Source: Luteibacter aegosomatis | GTDB taxonomy: Bacteria; Pseudomonadota; Gammaproteobacteria; Xanthomonadales; Rhodanobacteraceae | Assembly (NCBI RefSeq): GCF_023078455.1 | Contig: NZ_CP095740.1 | Span: forward strand, 4,693,937 to 4,757,936 | Reading direction: 5' to 3' | Length of the DNA: 64,000 bases | Shown: positions 1 through 8,441 of the stretch, in pieces | Layout: the number at the start of each line of letters is the position of its first letter | How positions within the stretch are numbered: the first letter of the stretch is position 1 | Position numbers and translations under genes: made by a program | The notes under the pieces: generated by a model | Databases searched by the model: none | The model's input: the letters and a program-made list of their open reading frames with translations, nothing else | What the model was told of the DNA's origin: nothing

Positions 1-68
1 AAAGCTCCTCCATGGGTCCGCCTGGATCGACGAGACCCTACGCATCACCTCAACTCTCCTACCCCTCA

Positions 69-98
69 CGTCGCTCCTGCGAAAGCAGGAGCCCAGCG
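69..98. repeat. REP-A palindrome
   Basis: Short palindrome with stem GCTCCTGC / GCAGGAGC around a GAAA loop, followed by the conserved tail CCAGCG. It is the same family seen between many genes in this window. The rest of positions 1-217 shows no gene. Confidence 0.75.
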
Positions 99-217
99 CC
101 TTGAGTTCGGTTTTCGCGATATGGCTTACATGCCTAGCTAAGGTTTCGCGACGCCCACTTGCCGACTCGACTTGGTCTGCCGCAGACTCTGGCTCTATTG
201 GACGGAGGGGGGGAGCC

Positions 218-1164
218 ATGAAGTACGGATGCCGCATTGCCTTGATGGCTATGGCTATTTCGCTGGTCACGGGCGACGCGATGGCGCAGACGAAGAAGTT
301 ACTTATTACTACACCGATCCACAAGGCACAGTGCTAGCCGAAGCGGACGAGTCGGGAAACATCATAGCCACACACGACTACAAGCCGTGGCGACTCTCCG
401 GGTGCTCAAAACGAGCCTGGCCCCGGATATACCGGTCACGTCAACGATCCCGATACCGGCTTTGTCTACATGCAGGCGCGGTATTGCGATCCAGTCGCCG
501 CACGTTTCCTCAGCACCGACCCCGTCCATCCTGCAACTGGCAACATTCACAACTTCAATCGATTCGAGTACGCGAACAACAACCCTACAGGCAACATCGA
601 TACCGACGGCCGCGTCGTGACGTCACTAAACGCTGCTAACAATCCGTCGCTGACAGGCTACATAAACGCATATGCCAAAGGGAAATATTCGTTCGTCGGC
701 GACACATTACAAAGGGTCGGCGAAGGAAGCAGTGGGACCTCTGCGTACTATGCCTCGAGGCTAGACGCTCTCATCGCTTCTCCCACCAACGTTATCCTGG
801 ATATTGCCGATACCTATACAAAGGAAAGCGGTGACGTCGTCAACGTCGATAAAGATGCGGGTGGAGGCGTGACACAGCCTCGTTCGAACGGAGACGTTTT
901 TTCACGATCTCAGGTAGAGACAACACATCAGCGACGGACGTAACTGGTGCGAAGATGAGCGCCACGCCCAAGGATATCCTCCTTCACGAAATTGTAGGGC
1001 ATGCAGCACCCATCGTATTGGGAAGGGATACCGGTAACGCCGTGTCTGACGAAAATAAGGCCCGGTCCGAAGTTTCTGGTTTGAAAGAGCGAGCATCCGA
1101 TCCAAATCATCTTGAAGGCGTGAGCCAATCAGTCGCAAAATGCGGACTTCTATGCGCTCAATAA
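218..1164 (+). pseudogene. Rhs-family C-terminal remnant with HExxH toxin-like tip, frameshifted
   Basis: An ATG at 218 behind a GGAGGG site opens a signal-peptide-like stretch ending in DAMAQT. The reading then moves through three frame changes: about 290 (one base lost), about 390 (one base gained) and in the six-T run at about 895-900 (one base lost). Read across these, the product is a compact Rhs core: TYYYTDPQG, GPGYTGHVNDPDTG, ARFLSTDP and the NRFEYANNNP motif that normally ends the Rhs shell. A variable tip follows, with HEIVGH at about 985-1002 (HExxH zincin motif) and a downstream ENKARSE stretch. The usual RYYDP motif reads RYCDP, consistent with decay. The whole region is visibly lower in GC than most of the window. 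Frames are seen directly; toxin function is inferred from polymorphic Rhs toxins. It may be a dead gene or contain assembly errors. Confidence 0.7.
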
Positions 1165-1592
1165 CACATCGCATTCTCCTGGTGGCAGCGCTACTCTCAA
1201 GCGCTACCGCGACATCCTATGATGTACCTAAACGAAGCCTCGATGATCAGGTGCATTCCGCAGACGTGGTTTCCATCGGCGTCGTTGTAAGCCTTAGTAA
1301 GCACGATTCCAGAGACCCGGCAGCGTACGGCATCGCCAAGGTCAATATCATCAAGGCCCTTAAAGGAGATCCCGGTGCCGCTATCGATGTAGTCTACCGA
1401 AATGGGATTTCGGAGCAGGATCTAGACTGCTGCGCCGTTGGTAAAACGTACTTCCTCGTTCTCAGACGAACCCACAGCGGATTGTATGAAAGCGTCAACG
1501 GCCGATATGGAGTACTCGACATAGGGCTTTCCAATTCGTCGACGAGAGAAGCGACTTCCTGGCCGGGCAACCCAATGAAGAAACTTGATTAG
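1140..1592 (+). CDS. Secreted TIMP/NTR-like protein, candidate immunity to the Rhs tip
   Basis: About 150 residues; a second start (MRSITHRILL, 1152) would place the signal peptide (about residues 5-25, ending near SSATATS) at the terminus. Neither start has a strong ribosome site. The mature part has the pattern of bacterial netrin/TIMP-like domains: SADVVSIGVV, then a beta strand plus IIKALKGDPG, then DCCAVGKTYFLVL. It overlaps the end of the Rhs tip by 25 bases in another frame, as immunity genes often sit directly after Rhs toxins. The tip next door carries a zinc-protease motif, and TIMP-fold proteins inhibit metalloproteases, so a role as periplasmic inhibitor or immunity protein is a reasonable inference. 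Fold assignment is by eye only. Confidence 0.6.
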   Translation: MRTSMRSITHRILLVAALLSSATATSYDVPKRSLDDQVHSADVVSIGVVVSLSKHDSRDPAAYGIAKVNIIKALKGDPGAAIDVVYRNGISEQDLDCCAVGKTYFLVLRRTHSGLYESVNGRYGVLDIGLSNSSTREATSWPGNPMKKLD

Positions 1593-1751
1593 CCCTGAGG
1601 CGGCCGCACGTAAACCGCGCCCGCAATGCAACCGTTCTAGCTAAAGTCATCGGTAATTCGGCGCAGGCACCATCCCGCGCCGACATGGCACGTGACGTGT
1701 CGCTTCATTGGTGACAGTCGCAACGCCTAGACGCGGCTTTACTCGAGTCGA

Positions 1752-1985
1752 TCAACGACCCATCCTCTCATCGTGCATGATCGAATGCGCCTGCGCCGCA
1801 CACTGGATACCCGCCCGCGTCAGCGCCGCGATGGCTTCCAGCGCCAGGCCCATCTTCGCGCAATCGACCGCATCGGCTTCATGCACCAGTTCGGAAAGCA
1901 GTTGCGTCATCCCGCGCGAATACTGCAACCACTCGGTCGCTTCGTTCAAAAGGTCGTGCGGCGTGGCGTTCTCGTCGGCAAGCAT
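1752..1985 (-). CDS. Small helical protein of unknown function
   Basis: 77 residues if started at MLADENATPHD, chosen because AAGGAG lies six bases upstream; the frame stays open another 60 bases but without a comparable site. The sequence is mostly amphipathic helix (LLNEATEWLQYSRG, AKMGLALEAIAALTRAG) with no signal peptide or membrane segment. It resembles the small DUF3077/DUF6124-type proteins of pseudomonads and xanthomonads in size and helix pattern, but I cannot assign it firmly. It stands alone between the Rhs remnant and the T4SS effector operon. Confidence 0.6.
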   Translation of the reverse strand: MLADENATPHDLLNEATEWLQYSRGMTQLLSELVHEADAVDCAKMGLALEAIAALTRAGIQCAAQAHSIMHDERMGR

Positions 1986-2072
1986 CGGATGCTCCTTGCA
2001 GGGTTCGAGCGCGTCGAACGTGGCATGCGATGCCCTGCATGCCACGGATCAACGGACTCACGAAGGTTCCGG

Positions 2073-2294
2073 CTACCCGTGACCGGGCGCCGGTTGGCGT
2101 GATGAGTGATGGTGGCACGGCGTCAGCCGGTGACCGGGCGCACGTGACCTCGCCGGGTCGAGACGGCCAAGAAATGTCTCATAGAAACGGCGGACGCCGC
2201 GGCTTTCACTCGTGTCTGTGGGGATACAGACGATCCGGTTGCCACCGGGGGGATCCGGCGGGCGTGCGAGTGCCGTATGATCAAGGGTACCCAT
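2073..2294 (-). CDS. Possible small protein, unknown
   Basis: 73 residues starting MGTLDHTALARP. The only real support is a good ribosome site (AGGAG, six bases before ATG) and a position and direction that would let it lead the 77-residue gene downstream. The C-terminal third is rich in Arg, Pro and His and looks non-coding. Apart from this frame, 1986-2472 shows no convincing gene; it holds a short direct repeat of GTGACCGGGCGC (about 2080 and 2130). Confidence 0.25.
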   Translation of the reverse strand: MGTLDHTALARPPDPPGGNRIVCIPTDTSESRGVRRFYETFLGRLDPARSRAPGHRLTPCHHHSSRQPAPGHG

Positions 2295-2472
2295 GATCGA
2301 CTCCTATTCAGTTGATTGTGGATAGCGGGTCGGAGGTGTTGGTAGCACCTTCGGCCCGCGCTTCTCACCGCTCAAGCGATGGTTGTCTGCGAGGCGTACG
2401 AACCGGCGACGCAGACAACGATGAGACCCTAACAAATCAGTACAAAGTTGTCTGTAGGCGTCAGGAAAAAAC

Positions 2473-4608
2473 TCACCTGCTCATCGACATGCCTATGCCT
2501 TGCTGTTGAGAAAGTTCTGCTTCGCGCATGAGTTGTCGTTGTTGGATGGTCTGGTTCACATCGTCGAGCTGCTGCAACGATTGCTCGATGGGCTGATTCA
2601 CGGCCTTGGTGCCATCCACCGCCGCCCAGCGCGTGCGTGGGTCGTCCAGATCGCCATGGAAAGCCTCCTTGAGATGGATGATCGGCATGAACCCGCCGTT
2701 CTTGTCCTTGCCATAATGCATGTGGGTGACCGAACCCATATGGTTTCTCTTGGCTTCAACCATTAGCGCCGACGTGATTCGTTCCATTTCCCCCTTGGAC
2801 GCATTGATGTTGGACTGCGCGTTGAGTTCGCCGAGCTGCAGATAGATGGACTGAAACATCCGGTGATCCGGATGTCGTTCGTTGCGCGGATCATTCCTGG
2901 AATAGGCTTCGGCCTGCGCTTGGGGCTTTGAGCTAGCCGCTTCCAGCCGCTGTTCCCGACGAAGCGATTCGATGAAGGCCATGGCCTCCCTCTCTTCCCG
3001 AAGACGCGCCGCGGCTCTCTCGTCTGCGCCGGTGATCCCAGGATTTACATTACCCTGGGGCTCCGTGATGGCCGCTGGTGCCTTGACCCCGACCTCCACT
3101 GGTGGTGATTGCACGGGCGAGGTCCCGGACACGTCGAAGGCACGAACATCGATACGAGTACTCCTGGACGGATCTTTTTCGGCCAGGATGTTCATGACCT
3201 CGGCCAACGACTTTTGGCTCGTGATGATTTCTTCTTGCACCATATCCATTCCGACCTCCTTGTGTGGTGCGTCTGTCGACGCGGCCTGTTGATTGATCAC
3301 TTGTTCTAAGCGAGGCGTTTCGCCCTCTGGAATCAATCTTTCATTTTCGGGCGAGATGGCCTCAACGTTGCGGGACAGGTGCCGCACGAATGCCGGTATC
3401 TGACCTTGCTCCAGTTCCAACACCATTTGTGGCGTGAGCTCAGGAATGGGAGTCATGTCGACTTTCACGGGATAGAGCGACCCCACCAATGGCCTCAACC
3501 TTTCATCGAACGGCTCCGGAGGCTCGCAATAAACGACTCGGCGGCAGTCCGGCGCGGATGGCTGCGCACCAACGAACGTACGCTCGCCGTTCTTCTCGAA
3601 CTCCGATACGCGGTAAAGCAAACGCATATGCTGCTGCGAGTCGTGAATGGCATACCAAAGCGGATCCTTGGGCTCGGGCCTTCGCTCAAGCAGCTTGTCT
3701 TCGCTGAAGGAGTTGATGTAATCGATCATCAGGTTGCCATTGAGAATGGCAAGGCCGTCGATGTGATAACTGCCACCGATATCCGAATGCGCGCCGGGCG
3801 ACCAAACCCCCAAGAACCGGCCGTCTTTAGAAAGCCCTGGTTCAATAATTAGTGTTGCAGGGAAATCGTTCCGCCGTTCATCACGTGCGTAGATCGCAAA
3901 ACCGGACATTACCGAAGGCGGCAGCCGGCGATCACGCTCGTGCGGCCGCCCAGTACCTACCGGATCGAAAAGTCCGATAGCCTGAACGATTTGCCCTGGA
4001 TCGACATAGGGACGCTTCGTGTAGTACCACACGTCGGGACCGTAGGCCCGACGTTCTATTTCAACCCCCGACGGGTCTTGGATACCACGCTCATGAAGGA
4101 GTCGACTGAAACCAGCGGCCTCTTCAGCCCCCCGGCTGAATCCCACGCTGATAACCCTTATCGTCGATTCAGGATTTTCGATTTTCCATTTATACGCTTG
4201 CTTTACAAGCAAATCGTACATCTCTTCAAGGCGAGCATCGTAGGTAAATCCGATAGCGCCGTCAGCAGTTTTCACTAGATAGTTATTTTGCGTGCCTGGA
4301 CCGGGCACGTATCTGGCAGCTACGCGCGGGTCTTTAAGTCCACGCCTAAATTGATCGTAAATCAACCCAACGTTAGTCCCATGCATTGGGTCACCATCGA
4401 TGTCATTTCCGGTCCCGTCAAAGTCGGCTATGAATAGCCTCTGATTCCTGTCTTCGCGAGTGAGAAATTTAGGCGTGTTAAGTGATGACAGCTGCTTCGC
4501 AACTTCATCGTAGGCCTCCCTATCTGCGTTAGATATGGGATGGCTATCGACGCCGTCAGTGAGGCGGCCCTGACCGTCCTTTTTATGCTTCTCCATGAAA
4601 TCTCTCAT
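2473..4608 (-). CDS. T4SS antibacterial effector: DUF2235 lipase with C-terminal XVIPCD-like domain
   Basis: 711 residues. The N-terminal two thirds is a DUF2235 alpha/beta hydrolase related to Tle1 phospholipases: FIADFDGTGN at 59-68, nucleophile elbow GFSRG at 156-160 (Ser158), probable acid in GLFDPVGTG (Asp215) and GAHSDIGGSY at 272-281 (His274). A Pro/Gln/Glu-rich linker (about 500-570) leads to a C-terminal domain of about 140 residues that opens RNERHPDHRMFQ and ends in a Gln-rich tail. HPDHxxF near the start, a central alpha/beta part and a polar tail are features of the XVIPCD secretion signal that binds VirD4 in Xanthomonadales. Its start overlaps the upstream lipoprotein stop (TAATG), so the two are translationally coupled. 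Predicted job: hydrolysis of rival-cell phospholipids after T4SS delivery. Catalytic motifs are seen; delivery route is inferred from the domain and the adjacent coupling protein. Confidence 0.82.
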   Translation of the reverse strand: MRDFMEKHKKDGQGRLTDGVDSHPISNADREAYDEVAKQLSSLNTPKFLTREDRNQRLFIADFDGTGNDIDGDPMHGTNVGLIYDQFRRGLKDPRVAARYVPGPGTQNNYLVKTADGAIGFTYDARLEEMYDLLVKQAYKWKIENPESTIRVISVGFSRGAEEAAGFSRLLHERGIQDPSGVEIERRAYGPDVWYYTKRPYVDPGQIVQAIGLFDPVGTGRPHERDRRLPPSVMSGFAIYARDERRNDFPATLIIEPGLSKDGRFLGVWSPGAHSDIGGSYHIDGLAILNGNLMIDYINSFSEDKLLERRPEPKDPLWYAIHDSQQHMRLLYRVSEFEKNGERTFVGAQPSAPDCRRVVYCEPPEPFDERLRPLVGSLYPVKVDMTPIPELTPQMVLELEQGQIPAFVRHLSRNVEAISPENERLIPEGETPRLEQVINQQAASTDAPHKEVGMDMVQEEIITSQKSLAEVMNILAEKDPSRSTRIDVRAFDVSGTSPVQSPPVEVGVKAPAAITEPQGNVNPGITGADERAAARLREEREAMAFIESLRREQRLEAASSKPQAQAEAYSRNDPRNERHPDHRMFQSIYLQLGELNAQSNINASKGEMERITSALMVEAKRNHMGSVTHMHYGKDKNGGFMPIIHLKEAFHGDLDDPRTRWAAVDGTKAVNQPIEQSLQQLDDVNQTIQQRQLMREAELSQQQGIGMSMSR

Positions 4609-5234
4609 TAATATTTCTTGCTATGAACAAGAATTAGATCATCTTCGAAAAATGAATATGGGTTCGAGGGCTTCTTAGGATAATTGAGTGGAATCATCGC
4701 TCTCATATAGACGCGGATTTCTCGATCATCCACCGCGAGAATGACGTCCGGGCTCAGCACCGCGCCATCCATCTTGATTTCCTTTGGCGGCACGCGGTGA
4801 ACCACCTGTTCGCTACTGAAGATTCTTCCTATGTCGACATAGGTCTCATGATGCACGCCGTCTAATGATCGCCATATCACTGTTGCAGGATCCGGAAAAT
4901 TTCGAATTCCACCGTAGCCGGCGTCAGCAGATTTCGACCAGTCGCTTGGCACCGGAGGTGATCTCTTACCAGCCTGTATATCGGCATGACGATAGTTGTC
5001 GTAATCGACACGGCATTCGTAAGTATTGAAGCAGTAGGCGGAGAAATTGTGCTTCGCGAAGCGCACTCTTCCCTGTTTATCGGGCATGCCTGCGGACGTG
5101 TTGAGCAACTTACACCCAACCAGGGGAACGATTAGAAGAGCCATTAAAGCCAATCTACAAGTGCGTGCAGAAGCGTTTATGCTCTCACCAAAGAGAAGCG
5201 TTCTTCTTTCCATATAAAGGCGTTTCTTCATCAT
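4608..5234 (-). CDS. Lipoprotein, candidate immunity protein (paralogue 1)
   Basis: 208 residues with a lipobox (LIVPLVGC, Cys near residue 41). The long n-region suggests the real start could be internal, though GAGAATG precedes the first ATG pair. The mature protein keeps the pattern FAKHNFSAYCFNTYECRVDY, then FPDPATVIWRSLDG, a VDIGRIF segment and VDDREIRVYM. The upstream lipoprotein has the same blocks in the same order, so the two are paralogues. Effector-immunity pairs of the Xanthomonadales T4SS typically use periplasmic lipoproteins, and this gene is coupled by a TAATG overlap to the lipase. Immunity is inferred from position, lipidation and pairing; I do not recognise a named domain. 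Its GC is lower than that of flanking housekeeping genes. Confidence 0.75.
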   Translation of the reverse strand: MMKKRLYMERRTLLFGESINASARTCRLALMALLIVPLVGCKLLNTSAGMPDKQGRVRFAKHNFSAYCFNTYECRVDYDNYRHADIQAGKRSPPVPSDWSKSADAGYGGIRNFPDPATVIWRSLDGVHHETYVDIGRIFSSEQVVHRVPPKEIKMDGAVLSPDVILAVDDREIRVYMRAMIPLNYPKKPSNPYSFFEDDLILVHSKKY

Positions 5235-5284
5235 TCTCGCTTTCTCACGATATGGTCACCGCAAGCATCCGGCATCCCTTCGCT

Positions 5285-6031
5285 TCAAAAGTACTTCTCA
5301 TAAACCTTGATGATCTCAACCAATTCCGGGTCGTGTGGATCAATCCGTGAGCCGTAATGCTCGATCGGATGCTTGAGCTTGACCACGGTTCCCATGCTCA
5401 CGGAGAGCCTCCGGTCGTCGACGAAGATGTCGATCCGCGGGCTCGGCATGATTTCGTTCGGCCGAATGTCCTTTGCCGGCACGTGGTGGATGAAACGCTG
5501 CTCCCAGAGAATCTTGGCGAGGTCGACGTAAGCCACATGCGGCTCGCCGTCTTTCGACTTCCAGGTCACTTTGGCCGGAGCGGGAAAGTTCTTCACCCGG
5601 GACTGCGTCACTTCTTTCAATCGAGAGTTTTCTCCGAATGGCGCGGAAAGGGTATCTCCTGGTTCGGTGAGTTGGACCCGTCCTGCGTATTCGATCTGGC
5701 AGCCCCACGTGTCGAAGCAGCGCGCACCGAAGTCGTGCTCGACAAACGGAATGTCTCCGCTTTTGTTCAGGCGATTGGCGTGCGGCGGAAGTACGTCGTC
5801 TTGGTAGTCTCGCTCCTCGACCGGCTTGAGTTCGCCGAAGTACGGGGTAATTTCGTGATCGATGAATTCTTTGCTTCCTCCGCATACGATCAGATTCCCC
5901 TCCGTGTTCGAAGAGCATCCGCTCATGATGTTATTGCCCTCGCTTTTAGCTATAGGGGCCGGTTTTGTGCCTTTCATTTCGCACCCTGTCAGGGCGGCGA
6001 TGGAGGCAAGCAATGCCAAACGTATTTTCAT
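5285..6031 (-). CDS. Lipoprotein, candidate immunity protein (paralogue 2)
   Basis: 248 residues, typical lipoprotein signal with lipobox AALTGC (Cys17). After an extra N-terminal segment of about 70 residues absent from its partner, it carries the shared blocks: VEHDFGARCFDTWGCQIEY, FPAPAKVTWKSKDG, VDLAKIL, FIHHVPAKDI and VDDRRLSVSM. Two cysteines in the CFDTWGC block are conserved in both paralogues and could form a disulphide. It lies between virD4 and paralogue 1 in the same operon. It may protect against the same lipase, a variant of it or another effector; the sequence alone cannot say. Confidence 0.75.
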   Translation of the reverse strand: MKIRLALLASIAALTGCEMKGTKPAPIAKSEGNNIMSGCSSNTEGNLIVCGGSKEFIDHEITPYFGELKPVEERDYQDDVLPPHANRLNKSGDIPFVEHDFGARCFDTWGCQIEYAGRVQLTEPGDTLSAPFGENSRLKEVTQSRVKNFPAPAKVTWKSKDGEPHVAYVDLAKILWEQRFIHHVPAKDIRPNEIMPSPRIDIFVDDRRLSVSMGTVVKLKHPIEHYGSRIDPHDPELVEIIKVYEKYF

Positions 6032-6092
6032 GGAGTTCCTTTCGTTCCGTTCATGAATGGGCTTCCTTGCCGTTACAACTCCTGCCTCGTGA

Positions 6093-7766
6093 CTACGTGT
6101 TCATCAAGTGCAGCACGTTAGGCTCGATCTTCGGCAACAACCTTTTCTTGAAATACCTCTCCTCGTAATACCGAATCTTGTCGCACATCACCGGATGCGG
6201 AATGCCCTCGTAAAAGAACACCTCCTTGTCCTTACTCATCGCCTTCAACTCCTGTGGCAGCATCAGTGCCCGCCGCTCTTCGCTATGGCTTCGGCTGACA
6301 TCACCGCGCGTACGCGAGATGTTTTCCTTACGAACCGTGGTGTAACCGAGCATCTCGGAGTAGTCGGCGGCATCGCGTTGCTCGCGCGGCGTGTAGACGA
6401 TCTGCAATGCGTGGTTGGTCACGAACGTTCGCGCCACGTCGGGGCCATACGTGGCCTCCAGCTGGGACAGGCTCTGGATGATCGGCAGCAAACGAAGGTT
6501 GTAGCCCGCGATGAACGAGACCGCGTGCGCGACGATCTCCACCTTGCCGATGGCGGTGAATTCGTCCATGAGCAGCAGGCATTGATGCTTCAGTTTCGCG
6601 TTCTGCTGCGGCAGCTCTTTCGTGTTGAGCTTGATGAGCTGGCTGAAGAACAGGTTGACCAGGATCCGGCACTCGGCGAGCTTGTTGGGCAGGATGCCGA
6701 TGTAGATGGTGATCTTCTCTTCGCGCAGCTTGGTGAGAAGGAAATCGCTGCCGCTGGTGGCGGCGTCCACCACCGGGTTGAGGAAGATGTTCAGCGGCTC
6801 GCGGAAGCTGCCCATGATCGAGGCGAAGGTCTTTTCCTCCTGCGAGAGCAGGTTGGCGAAGGCGTTGCGGGTTTCAGCGCTCACGAAGCCCTTGGCTGCC
6901 AGCTCGCGCAGGTAGGCCTTGAGATCGTCGCCTCCGCCCGACGACAGCTTGTACAATCGGCCGAGGCTTGGCTCGCTGGGCTCGCCGCCTTGTGCCCGCA
7001 TCGCGTCGCGCTCCTCGAACATATACATGGCAAAGGCCACGAACGCGTTACGCGACTGGCTCACCCAGAACTTCTGGTCGCCCGAGCCGTCGGGGTAGAG
7101 GATTTCCGCGATCGACATGATGTCGGAGATGCGAAACACGCCATCGGACACGTAGTGGAGCGGATTCCAGCGTGACGTGCGTCGGTCCTCGGCGAATGGG
7201 TTGAAGAGGTGAACCTCCTGCCCCTGCTTGGCACGCCATCCGCTCGTGAGGTCGAAGTTCTCCTGCTTGATGTCGAGTACCACCACGGAGCCTTCGTAGG
7301 TGAGCAGGTTGGGGATGACGATGCCCACGCCCTTGCCGCTGCGCGTGGGTGCGGCAAGCAGGGCGAACTGCTGGCCGGACATGCGTATGAGCCGGCGACC
7401 CATGCGGCCGACGATGAGGCTCGTGTCGGTTCGGGTGAACATGCCTCGCCGGGCGAGGTCGATCGCGGTGGCGAAGCGGGCCTTGCCATGGAGGGATTCG
7501 GGTTTTCGGCGGAACAGCAGGGCGACGGCGCCGAGGAGCACTACCAGGGGCACGCCGACGCCTAGTGCCCCGGCGAGCTTGATGCGCCAGGCGAAGGGCG
7601 CGTAGGCGGGTTGATCGGCGACCAGGTAGTAACGCCACCAGATGCTCCAGGAGGGCGAGCCATCGAGCCCCAGCAGGAAGTGGGTGAGGTGGGCTGATCC
7701 ATAGATAGCCGCGACTCCGGCGGCCAGACACGCCGTCAATGCGACGGCGACCTTTCCAAGGTGCAT
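6093..7766 (-). CDS. virD4: Type IV secretion coupling protein VirD4
   Basis: 557 residues. Two N-terminal membrane segments (about 5-25 and 62-85) anchor it in the inner membrane. Walker A is APTRSGKG at 139-146, followed by IPNLL and VVVLDIKQENF typical of VirD4/TraG proteins; Walker B is CLLLMDE at 396-402. It is an ATPase that recruits substrates to the secretion channel; in Xanthomonas its all-alpha domain binds XVIPCD tails. It is the first gene of an operon whose last gene encodes a protein with such a tail. No virB channel genes lie within the window, so the channel must be encoded elsewhere or be missing. The family is secure; the X-T4SS subtype is inferred. Confidence 0.93.
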   Translation of the reverse strand: MHLGKVAVALTACLAAGVAAIYGSAHLTHFLLGLDGSPSWSIWWRYYLVADQPAYAPFAWRIKLAGALGVGVPLVVLLGAVALLFRRKPESLHGKARFATAIDLARRGMFTRTDTSLIVGRMGRRLIRMSGQQFALLAAPTRSGKGVGIVIPNLLTYEGSVVVLDIKQENFDLTSGWRAKQGQEVHLFNPFAEDRRTSRWNPLHYVSDGVFRISDIMSIAEILYPDGSGDQKFWVSQSRNAFVAFAMYMFEERDAMRAQGGEPSEPSLGRLYKLSSGGGDDLKAYLRELAAKGFVSAETRNAFANLLSQEEKTFASIMGSFREPLNIFLNPVVDAATSGSDFLLTKLREEKITIYIGILPNKLAECRILVNLFFSQLIKLNTKELPQQNAKLKHQCLLLMDEFTAIGKVEIVAHAVSFIAGYNLRLLPIIQSLSQLEATYGPDVARTFVTNHALQIVYTPREQRDAADYSEMLGYTTVRKENISRTRGDVSRSHSEERRALMLPQELKAMSKDKEVFFYEGIPHPVMCDKIRYYEERYFKKRLLPKIEPNVLHLMNT

Positions 7767-8365
7767 GTAGCGAGCGTCCTATGCGAGGGGCTCTTCATCC
7801 TTGGGGGAGGGCAATAGCAATGCAAACGTTTTATTTTAGGAGGGGCGGTCGGGCGAGGCCTGAGGCCGATCTCCGTGATTTCGTCGCTTGTCTCTTGATA
7901 TAAAAGAATAAATAGGGGACTACGAAACAGCTCAACTTGCCACGTTTACGATGGCGTTTCCGAGGGCTCGGCCTACGCGCGCGGGGTTGACGAGCCTGCA
8001 TGCGGCGTGGCGCCGGGATGACGAAGGTGGGATTTTCGCCAGCTCGGACGAGTGACGCTGGGCTCCTGCTTTCGCAGGAGCGACGGTGCGGGTCGCTGGA
8101 ACGTTGCTTCGGCAGCCTCTTCTGCGGCGCAATCAAACGGCTTGGGGCCAGGTTCGGCGAATTCTGCTCACTCCATGCAAGGCACTCGCTCGCTACTCGT
8201 TCAGTGGGATGAAAAAACCGTCACGAGATCGTGCTGCACTGCGGTAGTCCACGGTAGGCCACTCAAATCACTGACATCGAAGGATTTTTCGATTGCATCA
8301 GGTAACTGGTATGCAATGTAAGCGGCGTTACTCGTGCGGCGCAACAACCCATTGATTTAACAAGC
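7767..8365. other. Intergenic region between divergent virD4 and lacI
   Basis: No convincing gene on either strand. It contains an AT-rich patch at about 7893-7917 that could hold the virD4 promoter, and a REP-A palindrome at 8054-8085. Open frames here read through the repeat (proline/arginine-rich) and were not accepted as coding. Confidence 0.6.
8054..8085. repeat. REP-A palindrome
   Basis: GCTCCTGC and GCAGGAGC arms around a TTTC loop, preceded by GACGCTGG. It is the inverted orientation of the element at the left end of the window. Confidence 0.75.
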
Positions 8366-8394
8366 TTTACACGCTTGATGAAAACGTTTACGTT
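8366..8394 (+). promoter_or_regulatory. Probable lacI promoter with overlapping LacI-type operator
   Basis: The 14-base near-palindrome at 8379-8392 (TGAAAACGTTTACG) matches 12 of 14 positions of the perfect palindrome at 12590-12603. A possible -35 (TTTACA, 8366-8371) and weak -10 (TACGTT, 8389-8394) are 17 bases apart with the operator lying over spacer and -10. This arrangement suggests autorepression. Confidence 0.5.
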
Positions 8395-8441
8395 GCGCGC
8401 CCACAGGCCCCTCCGGGCCAGGGGTCAAGGGCAAGAACGCA

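Noticed and set aside
7831..8136. Arg/Pro-rich open frame upstream of virD4
   Set aside because: Reads through a REP-A palindrome, has no ribosome site and no recognisable domain.
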